NCBI GenBank assembly: GCA_040385245.1
Contig: JAZKHT010000003.1
Coordinates: forward strand, 248,001 to 312,000
From: JAZKHT01 sp040385245
GTDB taxonomy: Bacteria > Pseudomonadota > Alphaproteobacteria > Rhodobacterales > Rhodobacteraceae
DNA length: 64,000 nt
Direction of reading: 5' to 3'
Shown here piece after piece: positions 7,624-16,261 of the stretch (its first letter is position 1; each line of letters starts with the position of its first letter). The translations under genes and the position numbers were made by a program. Below the pieces are notes generated by a model. That model saw only the letters and a program-made list of their open reading frames with translations. It made no database searches and was not told where the DNA came from.

Positions 7624-8381
7624 CCACCATCGGTATTCTGGGCATCGGCCATCTGGCCGAATTCATCATCCACGGGGCCGCGGGCAAAGGTTACAGCTTT
7701 CTGCTGTCGCCCCGGTCAGCAGGGCGCGCGGAACGGCTGGCCGCCGCCACAGGTGCCATGGTCGCAGACAGCAATCAGGCGGTGGTCGACGGGGCCGATC
7801 TGATTCTGTCCTGCCTGCCCGCGACCGAGGGGCCAGAGATTTTGCAAGGTCTGACCTTCCGTCCCGGCCAAAGTGTTTTGTCCGCGATGGCAGGCACGCG
7901 GCAGGCGGCATTGGCCGATATCGTCGCCCCTGCGACCGCGTTCTGCACCATGATGCCGGGCCTTGCGAATTCCTACGGGGTTGGTCCCTGCCTGCTGTAT
8001 CCCGCCGATCCCCGCTGGCAGGCGTTCCTGTCCAACCTTGGCCCGGTGCATCTGTTTGACGACGAAAACGCCTTTGTCACCGCCACGGCATTCGGGGCGC
8101 TGTCGGGGGCCAGCTTCTTTCTGATGGATGCGATGATCGGCTGGTTTGTCGACAACGGTCTGCCCGCACCGCAGGCCCGCCGTCTGGTGGCCGAAACCCT
8201 GCGCGGCAATGCGACGGTGCTGCTGCACGAAACAGCCACCCTGGCCGAGATCACCCCCGGCATCGCCACCCCAGGCGGCATAACCGAGGCGCTGGTCCGC
8301 ATTCTGAACCGGGATGGCGGGATTGGCGCGTGGTCCCAAGGGCTTGATCTGGTGCTGCGCCGGGTGCGCGGGGCGGAATAG
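7620..8381 (+). CDS. ProC-like NAD(P)-dependent reductase (pyrroline-5-carboxylate reductase family)
   Basis: This 253-aa protein has an N-terminal Rossmann fold (TIGILGIGHLAEFIIHGAAGKG; SPRSAGRAERLA after the second strand) and an all-alpha C-terminal domain (ATAFGALSGASFFLMDAMI, residues about 160-178, then ETLRGNATVLLHE and the TPGGITEALVRILN segment), the plan of pyrroline-5-carboxylate reductases. The TPGGITEA segment corresponds to the TPGGTT-type signature of ProC. It is translationally coupled to the preceding aminotransferase, so its substrate is probably the imine or aldehyde made by that enzyme. It diverges enough from housekeeping ProC that proline synthesis should not be assumed. 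Confidence 0.78.
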   Translation: MTTIGILGIGHLAEFIIHGAAGKGYSFLLSPRSAGRAERLAAATGAMVADSNQAVVDGADLILSCLPATEGPEILQGLTFRPGQSVLSAMAGTRQAALADIVAPATAFCTMMPGLANSYGVGPCLLYPADPRWQAFLSNLGPVHLFDDENAFVTATAFGALSGASFFLMDAMIGWFVDNGLPAPQARRLVAETLRGNATVLLHETATLAEITPGIATPGGITEALVRILNRDGGIGAWSQGLDLVLRRVRGAE

Positions 8382-8446
8382 GGCGCTGCTTTCTTGCATC
8401 GGCCCCGGTTCTGGGCCACTTTCGGCAGATAGGAAAGAGCGTGCCC

Positions 8447-9052
8447 ATGACCAGACCCCGCACCCGCATCCAGCAGAAGAATTCCGAAACCATACTGGAA
8501 GCGGCGCTTGAGGTGTTTTCGGCCCAAGGCTTTCGGGGCGCGACGCTGGACCAGATCGCCGATGTGGCCGGGCTGTCGAAACCAAACCTTTTGTATTACT
8601 TCGCATCGAAAGAGGCGATCCATCAGGCGGTTCTGACGCGCCTGCTGGACACCTGGCTTGATCCCTTGCGCAAGATGGACCCAAAGGGCGATCCGGTCGA
8701 TGAAATCCTTGGCTATGTGCGCCGCAAGGTGGAACTGAGCCGCGATTACCCGCGCGAAAGCCGGTTGTTCGCAAATGAAATCCTGCAAGGCGCACCCCGC
8801 ATGCGCGAGGCGATTGAAGGCGATCTGAAACGGCTGGTGGATGAAAAGGCCGCCGTCCTGAGCCATTGGATGGACGAAGGGCGCATCGCGCGGATGCCCC
8901 CGGTGCATCTGATCTTTTCGATCTGGGCGTTGACCCAGCATTACGCCGATTTCGACGTGCAGGTGCGCGCCGTGCTTGGCCCCGGCCACGACCCCTTTGC
9001 CGAGGCGGGCGATTTTCTGGAAACGCTGTTTCGCAAGCTGCTGGCGGTTTGA
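8447..9052 (+). CDS. TetR-family regulator, RutR-like
   Basis: This 201-aa transcription factor is close to RutR throughout. It has the helix-turn-helix (GATLDQIADVAGLSKPNLLYYFASKEAIH, about residues 34-62), the SRDYPRESRLFANEILQGAP segment and the IWALTQHYADF motif in the ligand pocket region. A GTG at 8441 is also in frame; I chose the ATG at 8447 on spacing from AGGAAAGAG at 8431. It follows the aminotransferase and reductase genes by 65 bp and may control them. No TTGACC-type palindrome is obvious in the 65-bp gap, so its operator may lie elsewhere. It is a paralogue of the regulator at 2210-2857. Confidence 0.87.
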   Translation: MTRPRTRIQQKNSETILEAALEVFSAQGFRGATLDQIADVAGLSKPNLLYYFASKEAIHQAVLTRLLDTWLDPLRKMDPKGDPVDEILGYVRRKVELSRDYPRESRLFANEILQGAPRMREAIEGDLKRLVDEKAAVLSHWMDEGRIARMPPVHLIFSIWALTQHYADFDVQVRAVLGPGHDPFAEAGDFLETLFRKLLAV

Positions 9053-9177
9053 CGCGGCGCTGATCACGGGTTGGCCCCAACCGACCCAAGTATGCCGATG
9101 CCCCCGACGCTGACAAGGCGACGGTGGCGAAACTGATTTCTTGCACTAATTCGGGTGTGGGAAAGGGAAAGCGCCGG

Positions 9178-9687
9178 ATGCGACCGACACGGAAATTGCT
9201 GTTCTGGATCGCTGTCCTTCTGGCCACGGCGGCAAAGCTGCGCAGTCTGGCGCGCCGACGCCGCAGGGACACAGGTCAGATGACCCAAGACATCGCCCAG
9301 GCTCTTTCCGACCTTGACGGTCGCTGGACACAGGCACAGGCCGTTGCCAATGATATTCTGACCTTGCGCGGGCTAAGCCGAAGCGGGGCAAAGACGCGCA
9401 GTGACACGATGTTCACCGCGCTGCGGGCCGAGTTGGATGTGTTGCACAGCCGGTTTGCGGACCTGGAAGCGGGGGGCAAGAGCCGCAAACTCGCGTTTCT
9501 TCGCCGCCGTGGCGCGCGGTTGGCCAGGTTGCAGGCGGATGTGCGGACCATGGTCGCCCGGTTCGACACGCTGGAACAGCAACAGCGCGACGCCATGGAA
9601 AAAGCCCGCATGAAGCGCGCGCGCTTGATGAAATTCCGGGGGAACGAGGATTCATCCGACATGCAGACCCCCGAAGACGAGGTCTGA
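9178..9687 (+). CDS. Hypothetical membrane-anchored coiled-coil protein
   Basis: I do not recognise this protein (169 aa). A short hydrophobic segment (LLFWIAVLLATAAKL, residues about 6-20) is followed by a very basic patch with five consecutive arginines. A long charged, leucine-heptad region (residues about 35-150) then predicts coiled coil, and the tail is acidic. The start is uncertain: the ATG at 9178 gives the anchor at the N-terminus, while a GTG at 9124 is in frame. Codon use is compatible with a real gene. It may be a cytoplasmic coiled-coil protein tethered to the inner membrane. Confidence 0.5.
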   Translation: MRPTRKLLFWIAVLLATAAKLRSLARRRRRDTGQMTQDIAQALSDLDGRWTQAQAVANDILTLRGLSRSGAKTRSDTMFTALRAELDVLHSRFADLEAGGKSRKLAFLRRRGARLARLQADVRTMVARFDTLEQQQRDAMEKARMKRARLMKFRGNEDSSDMQTPEDEV

Positions 9688-9729
9688 CCCAAGGGCCAAG
9701 GGTTCGTTGGCGATGTCAGGCGAAGTTGA

Positions 9730-10242
9730 TCACGGCAATCGCAGCGGCATCAGGATTCTGATCAAGACCTCATTGCGCAGGACCACATGTTCAAAGAATG
9801 CCCCCAGCGCATGCAGCAGGACAAGCCAGAACAGCGCCCATTGCGCCAGTTCGTGCAGTTCGGCGGCCCGTTCGCTTTGCAGCGCCCAGGCGAATGACCC
9901 CGACAGCGGCAATGCTATCACCAGACCATAAAGCCCGGCATGGGTCAGCTTGCCCATGACATGCACGACCACAGGCGTGTTGGCGGGGGGGGCGGGGCTG
10001 CCGCGCCGCCACAGCAGCCCAAGACGCCACACCGTCAGGGCAAGGATCACGGTTCCCACCGCCGCATGGACAAGGACAGGCAGCGACAGGACAGCCGCGC
10101 CGGTGTCCACCCTTGTGTCAAAGTCCCGCTCCATCCCACGATGAACCAGCAGTTGGAAACAGATCAGCGCGGCAATGCCCCAGTGCAGCCCCGCCTGTAC
10201 GGGGCTGTAACCCGTTGGACGGCCCTGCCCGTCCCCGGTCAT
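9730..10242 (-). CDS. Cytochrome b561-type membrane protein
   Basis: This diheme b-type cytochrome (170 aa) has four predicted membrane helices. Candidate heme-ligand histidines are in VQAGLHWGIAALI, VLVHAAVGTVIL, HVMGKLTHAGLYG and VLLHALGAFFEHVVL. The ATG at 10242 overlaps the stop of the PQQ dehydrogenase gene as ATGA; in-frame upstream starts would read into that gene. The coupling suggests it passes electrons from the dehydrogenase (or its quinol) in the inner membrane. Related proteins otherwise serve superoxide:quinone or Ni-hydrogenase electron transfer. Confidence 0.85.
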   Translation of the reverse strand: MTGDGQGRPTGYSPVQAGLHWGIAALICFQLLVHRGMERDFDTRVDTGAAVLSLPVLVHAAVGTVILALTVWRLGLLWRRGSPAPPANTPVVVHVMGKLTHAGLYGLVIALPLSGSFAWALQSERAAELHELAQWALFWLVLLHALGAFFEHVVLRNEVLIRILMPLRLP

Positions 10243-12692
10243 TCCGGCAAGGCCCAGACCAGCACATGGTCGCCAATTGGCGTTTCCATGAAGTGATGCC
10301 CCCCCGCCATCAGCCCGACAAACTGCCGCCCGTCCTGTTCGAACATGAAGGGGTTGGACTGCCCGCCCGCGGGCAAGGCCGTCTGCCACACCGTTTCGCC
10401 GGTGGAGATGTCGATGGCGCGGAACAGGTCATCCGTGGCGGCGGCGATAAAGATCAGCCCGCCCGCCGTCAGTACCGCGCCGCCGTTGTTCGGGGTTCCG
10501 ATGTCAAAGGGCAACCTGCTGGGGATGCCGAACGGCCCGTTGTTGCGCGCGGTGCCAAAGGGGCGGTCCCACAGCGTTTCACCCGTGCCAAGGTCGATGG
10601 CCCGGATGCCGCCATAGGGTGGCTGCTTGCACAAAAGCCCGGTGAAGGGCACACGCCAGCCCGCATTGACCTGAATGGCATAGGGTGCGCCGGTCTGGGG
10701 GCCCGCCTCGCCCAAGGGGGTTTCCTCTGTTCCGCCCGCTTCCGTTATCGGACGCAGACCGGCGGCATCCGCCTCGGCCCGTGGGATAAGGCGGTTGTGG
10801 TTCGGCATGTCGTTGTCATTCGCGACGATGATGCCGCGGGTGGGATCGACCGCCACACCGCCCCAATCCGACCCGCCGTTATAGCCCGGATACTGGATCC
10901 ACTTCTGGTCACTGGTAGGGGGGGTGTAGATGCCATCATAGGCCGCCTGACGGAATTGTATCCGGCACCACAGCTGATCAACCGGGGTGAACCCCCACAT
11001 GTCACGCTCTTCCAGGCGTTGTTTTGCCAACGTGTGGTAGGTGGAAAAGGGTTGCGCGGGCGACAGATAGTCAGGCTCTACCCCGCCCTGCGGCACGTCG
11101 CGGTCTTCGACGGGGAACAGGGGCGTGCCAGTGCGGCGGTCCAGCAGATAGATGTCGCCCTGTTTGCTGGGCAGGACCAGGGCCGGCACCACGCCCTCCG
11201 GTCCGGGGTAATCGACCAGGGTTGCCTGACCGCCCAGATCGTAATCCCAGACGTCCCGATAGACCGTCTGCAAATGCCAGGCGGGCTGGCCCGTCGCCAC
11301 GTCCAGCGCAACCAGCGATGTGGCATAGGTATTTTCCGCATCCGATCGGTTGCTGCCATAGTAATCCACCGATGAATTGCCAAGCGGCAGGTAGACCAGA
11401 CCCAACTCTTCGTCGCCCGAGGCGGTGGTCCACATATTGGGCGTGCCACGGGTATAGGTTGCCCCTTCGGCCGGTAACCCCGTCAGCGATGGATCGCCCA
11501 GATCCCAGGCCCAGACCAGATCCCCTGTCACCGCATCATAACCCCGCACAACGCCGGAGGGCGCATTTTCGGCCTGCCCGTCCTTGACCTGCGCGCCCAT
11601 GACCGCCACCCCGCGCACGATGGTCGGGGCCGAGGTGACCGAATACCAGCCGGGCACGGTGTCACCGATGCCCTGTTCCAGATCGACCGTTCCGCCGTCG
11701 CCAAACTCTGGGCAGGGCAGGCCCGTGACCGCATCAACCGCCAAAAGCCGCGCGTCCAGCGTGCCCCACAGGATGCGCGTGGCGCAAACGTCGTCGGGGG
11801 CGGCGTCGGATGCCTGATAATAGGCGACGCCGCGACAGGTGGCACCATAGGGGATGGCATCCGTGGAAACCTGCGGATCAAAACGCCATTCCTCGCGCCC
11901 TGTGGCGGCATCGACGCCGATCACGATCCCCATGGCCGAGCAGACAAAGATCGTGTCATCCACCTTGAGCGGCGTGTTTTCGGGCGAATAGCGCCCTTCG
12001 GCTGCCTCGGTCGGCATGTCGCCGGTGCGGAATTCCCACGCCAGTTCCAGATCAGCCACATTGGCGGGCGTGATCTGATCGAGTGGTGAAAAGCGCTGCG
12101 CGGCATGGGTGCCGCCATAAGCGGGCCAATCCGCCCCCGTTTCCCGCTGCACAGCCGCAGGGCGGCCCGTGTCCGGTTGGGGTGGCTGGGGATTGGTCTC
12201 TGCCGGTTCGGCAGCGGGGTCCTGCGCGGGCGCTGCGGGCGTCTGTGCCGACAGGGTGGCCCCCTGCATCCAGGTCTGCGCCACCACGGCCAGCCCCAGC
12301 ACCAGCAATGCAGCGCCGGTCACCCCCGCGCCTTCGTGCCGTCTGCGGCGCAACGATGGAACGGCAAGGCCGATCAGCACCACCACGATCACCGGCGCCA
12401 GAAGGCGCGGCACCTGCGGCCAGGGATCAAGCCCCCGTTCCAGCACCGCCCAGACAATCGTGATCAGGAAGGTCAGCGCATAAAGCCAGATGCCCGCCAG
12501 ACTGCCCCGATACAGATAAAGGCCCGACGCAATCAGCCCGCAGCCCGCAAAGACATAATACCAGGACCCCCCCAGCACCGCCAGCCACGCCCCGCCCAGC
12601 GCAAGGATCGCTCCAAGAAGGCACATGACAACGGCCAACAATCGGCCATAGGTGCGGATTGCGGTTCTGGCGCGTCCAACGTCTTGGGGCAT
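10239..12692 (-). CDS. Membrane-bound PQQ-dependent dehydrogenase (glucose/quinate/shikimate family)
   Basis: This quinoprotein (817 aa) oxidises a sugar or polyol on the periplasmic side and reduces ubiquinone. The N-terminal 150 residues hold about five transmembrane helices. A proline-rich linker (near QTPAAPAQDPAAEP) then leads into the eight-bladed propeller, with the entry motif DWPAYGGTHAAQRFSPLDQI, tryptophan-docking repeats such as LVALDVATGQPAWHLQ, and VYRDVWDYDLGGQ typical of the family. The ATG at 12692 has AAGGA upstream; the open frame extends further but over intergenic promoter DNA. Length and layout fit membrane glucose dehydrogenase, but the substrate is open. PQQ synthesis genes are not in the window. 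It is coupled to cytochrome b561 and diverges from the caa3 operon. Confidence 0.88.
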   Translation of the reverse strand: MPQDVGRARTAIRTYGRLLAVVMCLLGAILALGGAWLAVLGGSWYYVFAGCGLIASGLYLYRGSLAGIWLYALTFLITIVWAVLERGLDPWPQVPRLLAPVIVVVLIGLAVPSLRRRRHEGAGVTGAALLVLGLAVVAQTWMQGATLSAQTPAAPAQDPAAEPAETNPQPPQPDTGRPAAVQRETGADWPAYGGTHAAQRFSPLDQITPANVADLELAWEFRTGDMPTEAAEGRYSPENTPLKVDDTIFVCSAMGIVIGVDAATGREEWRFDPQVSTDAIPYGATCRGVAYYQASDAAPDDVCATRILWGTLDARLLAVDAVTGLPCPEFGDGGTVDLEQGIGDTVPGWYSVTSAPTIVRGVAVMGAQVKDGQAENAPSGVVRGYDAVTGDLVWAWDLGDPSLTGLPAEGATYTRGTPNMWTTASGDEELGLVYLPLGNSSVDYYGSNRSDAENTYATSLVALDVATGQPAWHLQTVYRDVWDYDLGGQATLVDYPGPEGVVPALVLPSKQGDIYLLDRRTGTPLFPVEDRDVPQGGVEPDYLSPAQPFSTYHTLAKQRLEERDMWGFTPVDQLWCRIQFRQAAYDGIYTPPTSDQKWIQYPGYNGGSDWGGVAVDPTRGIIVANDNDMPNHNRLIPRAEADAAGLRPITEAGGTEETPLGEAGPQTGAPYAIQVNAGWRVPFTGLLCKQPPYGGIRAIDLGTGETLWDRPFGTARNNGPFGIPSRLPFDIGTPNNGGAVLTAGGLIFIAAATDDLFRAIDISTGETVWQTALPAGGQSNPFMFEQDGRQFVGLMAGGHHFMETPIGDHVLVWALPE

Positions 12693-12729
12693 CTTGATTT
12701 TCCTTCTGCGCCGACCAGCAGTCAAAGGG

Positions 12730-12754
12730 GGAACAATTTTCCGCGCAAACCGTT
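12730..12754 (+). promoter_or_regulatory. EcfG-type promoter candidate ahead of the caa3 oxidase operon, also readable in reverse
   Basis: GGAAC (12730-12734), 16 bases, then CGTT (12751-12754) fits the GGAAC-N16/17-CGTT consensus of alphaproteobacterial general stress sigma factor EcfG. The -10 ends 46 bp before the subunit II start codon. Because CGTT continues into GTTCC, the minus strand reads GGAAC-N16-TGTT (12756 down to 12732) toward the PQQ dehydrogenase, so the site could work in both directions. Confidence 0.6.
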
Positions 12755-12800
12755 CCGAACTTTCAAGCGAAGCGTGACGCTGTACGCCAAGACGGGGGAT

Positions 12801-13778
12801 ATGCTGGTGGGCCGGATACACCGTGCGGGAACGGCCTGCCTTTTATCGATACCGACCCTGTCGTTGACCGGGTGCGTCCCCGACCAAAGCGCCCTTCACC
12901 CGGCCAGCGTCGAGGCGCAGCAGGTCGCCACCCTGTTCTGGGTGATGGCGATTGCCGGGGGCGTGATCTGGGCCGTCGTCATGGCAACAGCGATCTATGC
13001 CGTCGTCGGGCGCTGGCGGCCGACATCGGAGCGGTTCGCCGATCGGTTCATCCTGTGGGCGGGCGTTGTGTTCCCCACCATCGTTCTGGCCACCCTTTTG
13101 ACCTATGGCTTGGGCTTGCTACCGTCGTGGACGGGGACCCAGCCTGCCTTGCGCGTCACGGTCGAGGCGCGGCAATTCTGGTGGCGCATCACCTATGAAC
13201 GCCCCGATGGCACGCGGGTCGAGACGGCAAACGAATTGCATCTGCCGCTGGATCAGGTCACCGAATTCGCCCTGATCAGCCCCGACGTGATCCATTCGTT
13301 CTGGATTCCGGTTCTGGGGGGCAAGCTGGATGCCATTCCGGGGCGCACCAATCACTTGCGCCTGACGCCCAATACGACGGGGCGTTTTCGCGGTGTCTGC
13401 GCCGAATTCTGCGGGCTGTCCCATGCGCTGATGGCCTTTGACGTGGTCGTTCAGACGCGTGGCGATTTTGACGACTGGTTGTCCCGGCAGGCGGCCCCGG
13501 CCCGCATCCCGGATGCGGCCCCTTTGCGCGCGGCGGGCTGTCTGGCCTGCCACAGCTTGCGGGGTGTGTCTGACGCTGGGCGCATCGGCCCCGATCTGAC
13601 CCATCTGGCCAGCCGCAAGACCATCGCAGCCGGGATGCTGCCCAATACGCCAGAGGCCTTGGGCACATGGCTGACCGACCCCGAGGCGGTGAAACCCGGT
13701 GCAACCATGCCCGGTTACGCCATGTTGCCAGCGGCGGAACTGGACCGGATCATAACTCTGCTTGGGGAACTGGAATGA
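12801..13778 (+). CDS. coxB: caa3-type cytochrome c oxidase subunit II fused to cytochrome c
   Basis: This subunit accepts electrons at the CuA centre and passes them to heme a (325 aa). A lipoprotein leader ends at LTGC (C25). Two membrane helices follow (about 42-68 and 84-106). The CuA ligands H165, C200, C204, H208 and M211 are all present (CAEFCGLSHALM). A C-terminal cytochrome c domain has C247-C250-H251 (CLACH) with a methionine in ATMPGYAM as the likely sixth ligand. The fused cytochrome c marks the caa3 class. The ATG at 12801 follows GGGGGA; earlier in-frame codons lie in the promoter region. Its stop overlaps the next gene (ATGA). Confidence 0.93.
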   Translation: MLVGRIHRAGTACLLSIPTLSLTGCVPDQSALHPASVEAQQVATLFWVMAIAGGVIWAVVMATAIYAVVGRWRPTSERFADRFILWAGVVFPTIVLATLLTYGLGLLPSWTGTQPALRVTVEARQFWWRITYERPDGTRVETANELHLPLDQVTEFALISPDVIHSFWIPVLGGKLDAIPGRTNHLRLTPNTTGRFRGVCAEFCGLSHALMAFDVVVQTRGDFDDWLSRQAAPARIPDAAPLRAAGCLACHSLRGVSDAGRIGPDLTHLASRKTIAAGMLPNTPEALGTWLTDPEAVKPGATMPGYAMLPAAELDRIITLLGELE

Positions 13779-16261
13779 CCGAAGACGCCGCCCGCGAACG
13801 GCTTGAACAGGTTTGGCGGTCGCCCACGGGCTGGCGCAGCCTGTCGGATGTCAACAATTCGGTGGTGGGCCGGTGGTATCTGGTCACGGCCTTTGCGTTC
13901 TTTCTGTTCGCGGGTGTTCTGGGGCTGATCATCCGCGCGCAGTTGGCCGTGCCGGAAAATGATCTGGTGTCGGCCGCCACCTACAATCAGGTTTTTACCC
14001 TGCATGGCACGGTGATGATGTTCCTGTTCGCCGTCCCGATCTTCGAGGCGGTGGCGATCCTGATCCTGCCCGCGATGATGGGCGCGCGCGACCTGCCCTT
14101 CCCGCGCCTGTCGGCATTCGGGTTCTGGTGTTTCCTGATCGGCGGGGTTTTCGTCTGCGGGTCGATCTTTTTCGGCGCGGCCCCCGATGCGGGCTGGTTC
14201 ATGTATCCGCCCCTGTCGACCGAGCAGTCGGGCATCGGTGCCGACATCTGGTTGCTCGGTCTCAGCTTCATCGAGGTGGCGTCCATCGCGGCGGCCGTCG
14301 AACTGATTGTCGGCGTCCTGAAATGCCGCGCCCCGGGGATGCATATCAACCTGACGCCGCTCTATGGCTGGTATGTGCTGGTGGTGGGCGCGATGATCCT
14401 GTTTGCCTTTCCGCCGCTGATTGCCGGGGATTTCCTGTTCGAACTGGAACGCGCGCTGGACTGGCCGTTCTTTGACGTCGCGCGCGGCGGCGATCCGGTG
14501 CTGTGGCAACACCTGTTCTGGATCTTCGGCCACCCCGAGGTCTACATCATCTTCCTGCCGTCCATTGGCCTGTTGGCGATGATCGTGCCCACGTTTTCGG
14601 GCAGGCCCATGGCGGGCTATTCGTGGATCGTGCTATCCGCACTGGGAACCGGGTTCCTGAGTTTCGGCCTGTGGGTTCACCACATGTACACGACGGGATT
14701 GCCTGCGGTGTCACTTGGCTTTTTCTCGGCCGCGTCCGAGGCGGTGGCCATCCCGACCGGCATCCAGATCTTTGCCCTGATCGCCACGGTGATGCTGGGC
14801 CGCACGCGGCGCACGGTGCCGATGCTGTTCAGCCTTGGCGCGCTGGCGACCTTTATCGCCGGGGGGCTGACCGGGGTGATGATCGCGGTGGCCCCCTTCG
14901 ATTTCCAGGTTCACGACACCTATTTCATCGTGGCCCACCTGCATTACACCTTGATTGGCGGCATGCTGTTTCCGGTGCTGGCAGGGGTTTGGTACTTCTT
15001 CCCCTTTGTCACCGGCAGGCAGTTGCGCAGGCGCGTCGGCATCTGGTCATTCTGGCTGTCATTCCTTGGGTTCAACGCGGCCTTTCTGCCCATGCATCTG
15101 ACCGGGCTGCTGGGGATGCCGCGACGGGTGTTCACCTATGCGGCGGGGTCTGGTTGGGCAGAGCTTAATCTGATGTCCACCGTCGCCGCCTTTGTTTTAG
15201 CGGCAGGGATCGGGTTGTTTGTCTGGGATTGCGTCTGGTCGTTTCTGCGCGGCCCCTCGGCCCCGCGCAACCTTTGGCAGGCGGGCACGCTGGAATGGCT
15301 CAGCCCGTCGCCAGTGCCGTCTTATGGCTTGCGCGCGATCCCGCAGATCGAAAGCCGCTATCCGCTGTGGGACACACCCGATCTGCCTGACCGCATCGAC
15401 AAAGGCCAGGGCTATCTTGCCGATGCCCCCGAAGGGCTGCGCGAAACACTGGTAACGACCGTGCTGGACGCACAGCCCCAACAGGTGTTGCGCGTGCAGG
15501 GCCCGTCGTGGCTGCCCGCACTCGCGGCGGTGGGGTTGGGGGGGCTGTTCATCTTTGCCACGTTCAAATGGTGGCTGGCGGTTGCGGCATCGGCCTTCGT
15601 GTTCCTGCCTGCGCTGTTCGTCTGGCTGTGGACCGGCACGGCGATCATTCCCGAGAAACCCGACAAGGACATCGGCGGCGGCCGCCGGGTCGGACTGTAC
15701 CTGTCGGGGTCCAGATCAACGGGATGGTGGGCGATGTTCATCACCATGACCGGCGATCTGACGGCCTTTCTGTCGTTGATCTTCGGCTATTATTTCTTTT
15801 GGACGATCCACGAAGACTTCCCCCCCCAATGGGCGACCGGGCCCGGTTGGGTGTGGCCGCTGGCTGCGGCCTGTCTGGCGCTGCTTGCCTGGGGCGCGAC
15901 CTGCGCTGCGCGGTCCAGCAATGCCAAAGGGCGCGTCCCGTTGGCGCGCGGACTGTTGCTGGCGGGCATGGTGCTGTCGCTGCTGTCAGCGGCGGCGCTG
16001 CTGGCTGGGCCGTGGCTGACGGGACTTGACCCGACCCGCCACGCCTATCCCGCCATCGTCTGGGCCATCGCCCTGTGGACGGCGCTGCATCTGGGCACCG
16101 GCACGGTGATGCAGGGGTATTGCCTGCTGCGGTCATGGTTTGGAAAAATGACCCCCGCGCATGACGCCGACATCCATAACGTCACCCTGTATTGGCACTT
16201 TGCGCTGTTCAGCGCGTTGGTGACAGCGGCGACACTTGGCGGATTTCCGGTGCTGACATGA
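13775..16261 (+). CDS. coxA: Cytochrome c oxidase subunit I fused to subunit III
   Basis: This is the catalytic core of the oxidase, reducing O2 and pumping protons (828 aa). Residues about 1-560 are the subunit I domain with heme a ligand H77 (TLHGTV), CuB ligands H253 and H302/H303, cross-linked Y257 in GHPEVY, and H380, H388 and H390 in the HDTYFIVAHLHY segment. GHPEVY with glutamate indicates an A-type enzyme. The region after about residue 640 resembles a subunit III domain, ending DADIHNVTLYWHF; there is no separate subunit III gene in the operon. It overlaps both neighbours as ATGA, so the operon is tightly coupled. Confidence 0.93.
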   Translation: MTEDAARERLEQVWRSPTGWRSLSDVNNSVVGRWYLVTAFAFFLFAGVLGLIIRAQLAVPENDLVSAATYNQVFTLHGTVMMFLFAVPIFEAVAILILPAMMGARDLPFPRLSAFGFWCFLIGGVFVCGSIFFGAAPDAGWFMYPPLSTEQSGIGADIWLLGLSFIEVASIAAAVELIVGVLKCRAPGMHINLTPLYGWYVLVVGAMILFAFPPLIAGDFLFELERALDWPFFDVARGGDPVLWQHLFWIFGHPEVYIIFLPSIGLLAMIVPTFSGRPMAGYSWIVLSALGTGFLSFGLWVHHMYTTGLPAVSLGFFSAASEAVAIPTGIQIFALIATVMLGRTRRTVPMLFSLGALATFIAGGLTGVMIAVAPFDFQVHDTYFIVAHLHYTLIGGMLFPVLAGVWYFFPFVTGRQLRRRVGIWSFWLSFLGFNAAFLPMHLTGLLGMPRRVFTYAAGSGWAELNLMSTVAAFVLAAGIGLFVWDCVWSFLRGPSAPRNLWQAGTLEWLSPSPVPSYGLRAIPQIESRYPLWDTPDLPDRIDKGQGYLADAPEGLRETLVTTVLDAQPQQVLRVQGPSWLPALAAVGLGGLFIFATFKWWLAVAASAFVFLPALFVWLWTGTAIIPEKPDKDIGGGRRVGLYLSGSRSTGWWAMFITMTGDLTAFLSLIFGYYFFWTIHEDFPPQWATGPGWVWPLAAACLALLAWGATCAARSSNAKGRVPLARGLLLAGMVLSLLSAAALLAGPWLTGLDPTRHAYPAIVWAIALWTALHLGTGTVMQGYCLLRSWFGKMTPAHDADIHNVTLYWHFALFSALVTAATLGGFPVLT

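Noticed and set aside
7716..9272. A 518-codon minus-strand frame opposite the ProC-like and TetR genes
   Set aside because: Both plus-strand genes have conserved motifs and ribosome sites; the antisense product shows none.
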